From NCBI GenBank assembly GCA_026387055.1, contig JAPLML010000479.1:1-6056 (forward strand): 6,056 nt of DNA, written 5' to 3'. Below the pieces are notes generated by a model. It was not told the origin of the DNA. It searched no databases and worked only from the letters and a program-made list of their open reading frames with translations. Of this stretch, positions 1-4,800 are shown piece after piece (position 1 is the first letter of the stretch; every line of letters starts with the position of its first letter). The DNA comes from Planctomycetota bacterium. GTDB taxonomy: Bacteria; Planctomycetota; Phycisphaerae; FEN-1346. The position numbers and the translations under genes were made by a program.

Positions 1-130
1 ACTGCCAGTGCTCGCTGTCGGGGTGCTCGTTGACCGACATAATCTGATACCGATCATCACCGAGATGTCGAGCCTGGACGGGACGCCACACGTCCGTTCC
101 CTCATCAAGAAGGTATAGGTAGATCGTCAA
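1..130 (-). CDS. Short conserved protein of unknown function, C-terminus cut by window edge
   Basis: I translated this frame by hand. It reads 43 codons plus one base before the left edge, beginning (M)TIYLYLLDEGTDVWRPVQ and continuing ARHLGDDRYQIM, then NEHPDSEHW. The combination of a beta-strand-like start, an EGTxVWRP motif, a GDxxYxI strand and an acidic DSEHW segment resembles short (roughly 70-80 residue) uncharacterised bacterial proteins that I recall from memory; their function is unknown to me. The start is chosen as TTG (128-130): an in-frame stop lies at 152-154, no ATG or GTG occurs between that stop and the conserved region, and the first in-frame ATG (codon 31) would remove the motif. 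A weak GGAA lies 7 nt upstream of the TTG. No signal peptide or membrane segment is visible, so the product is probably cytoplasmic. The upstream DNA is copy A of a dispersed repeat that ends exactly at this start codon. Confidence 0.6.
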   Translation of the reverse strand, partial: MTIYLYLLDEGTDVWRPVQARHLGDDRYQIMSVNEHPDSEHWQ

Positions 131-266
131 TGAGAGTTCCGCGGACAATATTTATCTCCGCTTGCGTTTGCGGCCGGCCGGCGGACCGGACTTGCGTGGG
201 TAGAGGGGCCGGCCAAGGCTTTTCTCCAGGCCCGCCGCGAACCCTCCAATCGCCAAGCGGACGCCC
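131..266. repeat. Dispersed ~136-bp direct repeat, copy A
   Basis: This stretch matches 871-1008 in the same orientation over its whole length. By hand I count about a dozen mismatches and one 2-nt indel, so close to 90% identity. Shared blocks include TGAGAGTTCC at the left edge, AATATTTATCTCCG, the palindromic CGGCCGGCCGGCGGAC, CCAAGGCTTTTCTCCAGG and AGCGGACGCCC at the right edge. The left boundary coincides with the TTG start of the short gene at 1-130. All three minus-strand frames are largely open, and differences do not concentrate at third codon positions (5 of about 11 comparable sites in the best frame), so I treat it as noncoding. It may be an interspersed intergenic repeat of this genome. 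Confidence 0.8.
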
Positions 267-309
267 CCTCCGAAGGTGAGGACGCTTGCCTACCATTCGG
301 ACGCTAGCG

Positions 310-819
310 CTACTCCTGTGGCTTTATCTCGACCTCGTATTTCCCAGGCTCGAACCAGTGCTGGTCGGTGATAACTTGGTTGCTCCTCCTTAGCCGAACC
401 TCCCACGCCTCGCAGTTCAGAAGCACAATCTTGGTATTCACATTCGTCTCTATCACCAACTCCGCCAGTCTGTCGGTGCCCGGCTCCGCGCGCCCGTAGA
501 CCCCCATCAGAAGATTCTCAGGCTTGAGGTCGTCCTTTATGAGGTCGTCCTTTAGCTTCCCGCTGTAAAGCCACCTCCCGCGGTACTCTACCCCCTCCAG
601 CACCCTAGTCTCTGATATGCCCAGCCCGTATGCCCCGCCGCCTGAAACGATGTAAAACGCCGGCCTCAGGCCATAATACTCTTTTTGTCCGTTCAGCTGC
701 ACATATAATCTCGGCTCAGCCTTCTCACCTCCCGTCTCGTGACACCCCAGTGGCGCGAGTAAGACACTGCAAGTTATAAGCATAGGCACAAATACAAACG
801 CCCAGATACCCCGTGGCAT
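310..819 (-). CDS. Putative lipoprotein or exported small beta-rich protein, unknown function
   Basis: This encodes 169 residues of unrecognised function. Residues 5-25 are hydrophobic and end in LLAPLGC, so Cys26 could be a lipidation site. The lipobox is imperfect, with Pro rather than Leu at -3, so a plain signal peptide or membrane anchor is possible. The mature part looks beta-rich and ends in HWFEPGKYEVEIKPQE, a pattern seen at the ends of Ig-like domains (inference). Residues around LKDDLIKDDLK come from a 15-bp tandem duplication. The ATG at 817-819 is chosen because GGAG lies 5 nt upstream (825-828) and because the hydrophobic segment follows it directly; a TTG at 832-834 is a less likely alternative. 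The frame stays open to 1179, but that extension runs through dispersed repeat copy B and is probably not translated. Base composition is visibly less GC-rich than in the large gene, with codons such as TTA and ATA. Confidence 0.65.
   Translation of the reverse strand: MPRGIWAFVFVPMLITCSVLLAPLGCHETGGEKAEPRLYVQLNGQKEYYGLRPAFYIVSGGGAYGLGISETRVLEGVEYRGRWLYSGKLKDDLIKDDLKPENLLMGVYGRAEPGTDRLAELVIETNVNTKIVLLNCEAWEVRLRRSNQVITDQHWFEPGKYEVEIKPQE
526..555. repeat. 15-bp in-frame tandem duplication inside the putative lipoprotein gene
   Basis: Two adjacent 15-bp units (526-540 and 541-555) share GAGGTCGTCCTTTA and differ only at the last base. On the coding strand this gives LKDDL followed by IKDDL. It keeps the frame and looks like a recent slippage or duplication event. 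Confidence 0.9.
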
Positions 820-824
820 TCTAG

Positions 825-828
825 CTCC
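825..828 (-). promoter_or_regulatory. Ribosome binding site of the putative lipoprotein gene
   Basis: The minus strand reads TGGAGCTAGAATG, giving GGAG 5 nt before the ATG at 817-819. This decides between the ATG and the long upstream open frame. Confidence 0.5.
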
Positions 829-870
829 ATTCAATCGCTGCGAACCACTTCCTCTCCGCCTACGGGCTTG

Positions 871-1008
871 TGAGAGTTCCGGGCGCACAATATTTATCTC
901 CGTCTGCGTTTGCGGCCGGCCGGCGGACATGGCTTGCGTCGGTAGAGGGGGCGGCCAAGGCTTTTCTCCAGGCCCGCCACGAACCATCCCATCGCCCAGC
1001 GGACGCCC
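871..1008. repeat. Dispersed ~136-bp direct repeat, copy B
   Basis: This is the second copy of the repeat at 131-266, in the same orientation and 2 nt longer. The shared edges are TGAGAGTTCC on the left and GCGGACGCCC on the right; the flanks diverge immediately. It lies 51 bp upstream of the start of the minus-strand lipoprotein-like gene, so it would sit in that gene's promoter or leader. It contains an AT-rich island (AATATTTATCTC) within otherwise very GC-rich DNA. Confidence 0.8.
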
Positions 1009-1057
1009 GGGCCGCGCGCGACGCGGCCATGGGCCACCGCTCCCCTCCTCCTCCAGG

Positions 1058-1086
1058 ATGCTACCGCCGGGGCAAAGGCAAGTCAA
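1058..1086 (-). promoter_or_regulatory. Candidate sigma-70-type promoter upstream of repeat copy B
   Basis: The minus strand has TTGACT (1081-1086), a 17-nt spacer, then TAGCAT (1058-1063). That is 5 of 6 and 4 of 6 matches to the -35 and -10 consensus. Transcription would begin near 1050 and run through repeat copy B into the gene at 310-819, giving a leader of about 230 nt. A purine-rich GGAGGAGGAGGGG (1042-1054) lies right at the predicted start. Planctomycete promoter rules are poorly known, so this is tentative. Confidence 0.3.
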
Positions 1087-1109
1087 GAAATCAAGATGGT
1101 TTCCTACGG

Positions 1110-1158
1110 CAGGCTGGAGGCCGCAGGCTGGAGGCGCCAGGCTATAGGTTGCAGGCGC
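1110..1158. repeat. Heptameric tandem array, unit about CAGGCTG
   Basis: Seven consecutive 7-bp units read CAGGCTG, GAGGCCG, CAGGCTG, GAGGCGC, CAGGCTA, TAGGTTG, CAGGCGC. Every unit has AGG at positions 2-4, so the period is exactly 7 without gaps. Confidence 0.75.
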
Positions 1159-1207
1159 TGCCCTTGCCTCACGCCGCACGCCCCGGTCGCCGCGGTGACT
1201 CTTCGAC

Positions 1208-1315
1208 GGGCTGGGCGGCCAAATGCTGTTCGGCCTCGCCTTTCGCCGTGCCTAACAACACGCGCCCAGCGAGCTGGGCGGCTAAATGTGGCTCGGCGTC
1301 GCCTTTCGCCGTCCC
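1208..1315. repeat. Two ~45-bp direct repeats, 63 bp apart
   Basis: Positions 1208-1252 and 1271-1315 align without gaps with about 7 mismatches in 45 bases. Shared blocks are CTGGGCGGC, AAATG, CGGC and TCGCCTTTCGCCGT. They could be a degenerate two-copy fragment of a larger repeat family. Confidence 0.7.
1263..1280. other. Perfect GC hairpin
   Basis: CGCCCAG (1263-1269) pairs with CTGGGCG (1274-1280) around CGAG. The right arm overlaps the start of the second 45-bp repeat. No T-run follows on either strand, so I do not call it a terminator. Confidence 0.6.
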
Positions 1316-1365
1316 GGTCCCTGATGCCTGCTCCCGCCGTTGGGCATTGGCTGTTACAAGCCGTG

Positions 1366-1405
1366 GCCTTCGTCCCTCCGTGCCTCTGTCCCTACTTCCC
1401 TATCC
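1366..1405. repeat. Octameric tandem array, unit about CCCTNCGT
   Basis: Five consecutive 8-bp units read GCCTTCGT, CCCTCCGT, GCCTCTGT, CCCTACTT, CCCTATCC. CCT occurs at the same place in every unit. The units are degenerate but stay in an 8-bp register. Confidence 0.6.
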
Positions 1406-1416
1406 GTCGCCGGCCT

Positions 1417-1430
1417 GTGAAATCTTTCAC
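1417..1430. promoter_or_regulatory. Palindromic operator-like site resembling a Rex box
   Basis: GTGAAA and TTTCAC are separated by TC. In context, CTGTGAAATCTTTCACGG matches the published Rex consensus TTGTGAAnnnnTTCACAA at 11 of 14 defined positions. No gene starts downstream on either strand close by, so its regulatory role is doubtful. Confidence 0.25.
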
Positions 1431-1602
1431 GGAGCGAACGTAAGTCGCATTTCTGAAATGTGAATTACATCTACGGGCACCTTTCAAAATCGCGCGAGTT
1501 TCGATCAAATACAGCACAAGGGGGGGGGTCTGCGCGCGCAAAAACGAAAAAAGCGTTAAATTTCGTCTACCCCATCTTAACATTTTGAGGGTCGACCTGC
1601 CC

Positions 1603-1616
1603 TGGCGCTAGCGCCA
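1603..1616. other. 14-bp perfect palindrome TGGCGCTAGCGCCA
   Basis: The sequence equals its own reverse complement. It could be a protein-binding dyad or a cruciform core. ATTTTG follows about 6 nt later on the plus strand, too weak for a terminator call. Confidence 0.55.
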
Positions 1617-1624
1617 AGGCCATT

Positions 1625-1634
1625 TTGTGGATAA
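1625..1634 (-). promoter_or_regulatory. Consensus DnaA box
   Basis: The minus strand reads TTATCCACAA, an exact match to the well-known bacterial DnaA 9-mer TTATCCACA. I found only this one perfect copy in the gene-free stretch, so it does not by itself indicate a replication origin. It could be a DnaA titration or regulatory site, or chance. Confidence 0.4.
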
Positions 1635-1638
1635 CTTC

Positions 1639-1664
1639 GGGCCTAAAAGGGGGGTTTTGGGCCC
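1639..1664 (+). other. Hairpin with six-G loop
   Basis: GGGCCTAAAA (1639-1648) pairs with TTTTGGGCCC (1655-1664) around GGGGGG. On the plus strand the only irregular pair is a U-G wobble; on the minus strand it becomes an A-C mismatch, so an RNA hairpin is favoured in the plus direction. No U-run follows. Confidence 0.5.
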
Positions 1665-1709
1665 TCCAAAGTTGTAAGTGTGTTTTGCGCAGCGCGACTT
1701 ACGTTCATC

Positions 1710-1743
1710 AAATGCGAAATGCGAAGTGCGAAATGCGGAATGG
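1710..1743. repeat. Heptameric tandem array, unit AAATGCG
   Basis: Consecutive 7-bp units read AAATGCG, AAATGCG, AAGTGCG, AAATGCG, GAATGG. The array begins 4 nt after the right arm of the 13-bp inverted repeat. Confidence 0.8.
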
Positions 1744-1755
1744 AAGAAGAAGCTC

Positions 1756-1794
1756 AACCTAGAACCTGGAACCTGGAACTTTGAACCTTGAACT
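1756..1794. repeat. Heptameric tandem array, unit about AACCTGG
   Basis: Consecutive 7-bp units read AACCTAG, AACCTGG, AACCTGG, AACTTTG, AACCTTG, then a partial AACT. It starts 12 bp after the AAATGCG array and has the same period but a different unit. Confidence 0.8.
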
Positions 1795-1847
1795 GCCCTG
1801 CTATTCCTTCGTCAGTCGAACATCATGGATGGCGGACTGTCGCACGA

Positions 1848-4800
1848 TCACAACGTCAGGGCCGGCAGCGCCAGGAGGTCTACCACGCCATCGGCGGCCA
1901 GGACGGGGTCGGGCGGCGGGGCGACTTCCCCGGCACTGCCCCACGCCAATGGCACGTCGGCCGACGCGGGCAACGAGACGGCCAGACCGGCGTCGGCTCC
2001 CCCTGTCGGGACAATCGCCAGCGGCGCGGCCGATGCTACGGCGTCATCGGGCAAGGCCGGCGACGGCACTTCGGTCGCGGGCTCCGCTGCGGCGGCAGAC
2101 GCCGCCGTCACCTCGTCTGCCGAAGGCACCGGCGTAGGGCTGGAGTCGCCGGCCAGTGGCCCGGCGTCCCCGCCGCTCTGCGGGCCCGCCTGCGGAAGCG
2201 CCTCGCGGCCACGTCCGCCGGCAACGGCGGCGTTGTAGAGCGAGATGAAACCGTCGAGGTCGGCCGGCGTGACCCAGCCATCCGGGGCCGACGGGCCGAA
2301 CCCCTCGCCGCGGAAGTCGGCATCGGGGCTGCCGGCCGCCCAAGCCTGCAGGAACCCCGCCAAGTCGGCATCGCCGACGGAACCATCGCCGTTGAAGTCC
2401 GCCGGCAGGCTGCCGACGTATAGGATGGCATCTCCGCCCGCGGTGCCGTCGCCGGTAGGCAGGTCCGCCGGGCCATAGACGTACCCTCGCCCGCTTCCGC
2501 CGCTCTTCGGCTCGCCGTCGAGCAGGCGGCCTGCGGCGTCGACGGGCACACCGGCGCTGCCCTTCAGCATCACCTTCACCCAGGTATCGACCGCCAGGCC
2601 GGCATCGAGTGCGATGGTCATCGCGGTGGTGCCCGAGCCGGTCACGGCGGCCTGCCTCAGCTCGCCCGTCGTGATCTCGGTGCCGCCCACGAACGCGACC
2701 GTCTGAACGGTAACGGCGCCCCGGGGGAACTTCACCGGCTGGCTGAACCTGACGGTGATGGTGCGGACGCCGCCTGCGCCGGGCACGATGCCCGAAGGCC
2801 CGAGATCGGGTCGGCCGTTGACCTCCACGCCCACGACGCGCGGCGCTTGGGCTGTGGAGTTGGGGCGGCCGGGCGTCCCGCCCACCGGACCGGAAGCCCA
2901 GTACGCGACATCGTCGGCATAGGCGTTCGCCCAGATGCGTTCCAGCGACGGCCCGTAGCCATCGGGCGGCTTGGGCCACGGCGGATCGTCGGTATAGGTC
3001 ACCTCATCCACGATGCACTGGGCCACCGGGTCCACGGTCCCCGCCCAGGCCGCGCTGCCGGGCCGGACGAGCCTCACCAAGTCGCCGTCGTTGCTGAGGC
3101 CCAGGTCGCAGGTGTAGGAGTAGATGGGGACCGAGGCGGGGATGGCGTACGCCTGCCGGAACCAATCCGCGCTGCCGTGCTGGACCACCAGGGCGTAGCC
3201 GCCGGCCGGGATAACCGCTCCTGCGGGGAACTCGTAGGCCACTCTCGAAACAACGGCCCAGGTCCGGTCGGGGTTCCCAGGTTCGTAGAGGGGCACGTCG
3301 GCGCTGGTCCGGTTGTAGAGCTCGATCCACTCCACGGTGTCGTCCTTCGGGTGATACATGAACTCGTTGATGATCACGGGGCCGACCATCGGGGGGCCGT
3401 TGGGGCCGCCCAGCGTCGGCGACGCCATCTCCACGAAAACCGTCTCTCCGGAGCTCTTGGTGTGCCGGCCGAAGGTCACGTCGTACTCCATGGGGCCGAA
3501 CGTCGCGCGTTCGAGGATGCGGGGCACGGTGCTGTCGACGATCCCCGTCAGAAGCAGGTCGCCGCCGTGGACGCCATCGAGGACCAGATCGTCCGGCCAC
3601 GCGCCGCCGCCGGGGTTGAAGGCCGACTCGGGAATGACATAGTAGCCGAGACGGCCCAGGACGGTGCCGGCGGGGATTTCGTACCAGCCCTTCTGGCCCA
3701 CCAAGGCCCAGCCGCCGATGTAGACGGGGGCGTCGGTGATGTTGCGCAGCTCAATCCAGTCGCCGCCTGCGGTGCGGGCGTTGGCGCGGAGCTCATTGAT
3801 CAGCACGCCGGCCGGCGCGAACGTGAGGGCGGGGTCATCGGCCCCGGGGGTGCCGCCCCAGAGGGAACTCGGCCGCCATTCGTCCGCCGCCGTGCCCCGG
3901 TAATCCAGGTTGCGCGTCATCGAGAACCCGTAGCCGCTGGTTCCCGCGACCGGCGTCTCGGTCAGACTGTACGAGACAGCGTCGATGGGCGTGTTGATGG
4001 GGGCGACCAAGGCGATCGCCTCGCCTTCGTCCCTGAGCTGGCCGTCATATTCGCCGGCGACCGGCAGGCCGGGGCCGTAGCGGGCCCGGAAGGCCGTCCG
4101 GTTCTTGACGACAAGGACGTGCCCGCCGGGCGCGAGCTCCTGGACGTCCGAACCCGTGAAGTCGAAAGCGATCCCGTCGGTGAAGCGCACACCGGTGAGG
4201 ACGAGCGCCACGGGGCCGGTGTTCGTCAGTTCGATGAACTCGAACTCGTCGTTGCCGACGTTGGGCTCGAGCCCCCGGTGCGGCGCCGGGTTGCACATGA
4301 CCTCCGTAATCCGCAGGTAATTCTGGAGGTTCCCCACAACGTCCGTGTAGACAAGACCGGCCGCGAGGCCCGTCAGCGTCTCGCCGGGGGCGAGGGTGAA
4401 CAGGTCGGTCCGGCCGGTGACGGGGTCGAAATCGCTGTCCAGCGATTCGTCGGCGCCCTGGTCGCCGAGGGTGAGCGCGTAACCATCGCGCGTAAGCAGT
4501 TCCAGCCGATAGCTTCCGGGCAGGAGATTGGCGAACACGAGGTCGCGCCAGCCGTAGTCGTCGGGGTTGATGTCCGCGCCCACGAGCCTGACGGATACCA
4601 CCTGCCCGGCGGCATCCGTGAGGTAAGCCACGGATTCCCCCCCGACGCGCGGCTCGTTCGCATCCCTGATCCCGTCGCCGTCCATATCCCACCAGAGGTC
4701 GGCCTGGACGGAGGCCAGGGGCACAGGAGGGGTGAGCGATGCATTGACGTCCCGGTTGTGCTGACGGTCGGCCAGCGTGACCGTTGGCGCCGTCCACCAG

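Larger units (their letters stand above)
1436..1706. repeat. 271-bp lower-GC block bounded by a perfect 13-bp inverted repeat
   Basis: GAACGTAAGTCGC at 1436-1448 is the exact reverse complement of GCGACTTACGTTC at 1694-1706. The interior is clearly less GC-rich than the neighbouring gene. It holds a G9 run (1520-1528), TGCGCGCGCA (1531-1540), an A-rich stretch, a 14-bp palindrome, a DnaA box and a hairpin with a six-G loop. I see no ORF with transposase character and no target-site duplication outside the arms. It may be a small non-autonomous element, a structured RNA locus, or a chance pairing. Confidence 0.45.
1009..1847. other. Gene-free region rich in short repeats and inverted repeats
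   Basis: I find no convincing gene in these ~840 bp. Open frames here are short, not conserved in pattern, and composed of translated repeats. The region instead holds four short-period tandem arrays (1110-1158, 1366-1405, 1710-1743, 1756-1794), a pair of ~45-bp direct repeats with a hairpin (1208-1315), a GTGAAA/TTTCAC palindrome (1417-1430), and a lower-GC block bounded by a 13-bp inverted repeat (1436-1706). Each is listed separately. Confidence 0.7.

Noticed and set aside
510..560. DLKPENLL, matching the catalytic loop of protein kinases
   Set aside because: No HRD context, no DFG or glycine-rich loop and no kinase-sized domain exist. The match arises at the end of a 15-bp tandem duplication.
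820..1179. 120-residue N-terminal extension of the lipoprotein-like protein
   Set aside because: The extension is a translation of repeat copy B and of a heptameric array. The hydrophobic N-terminus and a ribosome site begin at the ATG at 819.
870..1463. Plus-strand open frames of 72-197 codons across the repeat region
   Set aside because: They run through dispersed and tandem repeats, overlap each other in several frames and show no ribosome site or protein-like pattern.
1392..1583. 63-codon minus-strand open frame inside the inverted-repeat block
   Set aside because: It crosses the G9 run and the arm of the inverted repeat, has no ribosome site and no recognisable motif.
1263..1664. Rho-independent terminator for the surface-protein gene
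   Set aside because: None of the hairpins is followed by a T-run on the minus strand, and they lie about 180 bp or more beyond the stop codon.
1110..1794. CRISPR-like array
   Set aside because: Units are only 7-8 bp and directly adjacent, without spacers of constant length, and no cas gene is present.
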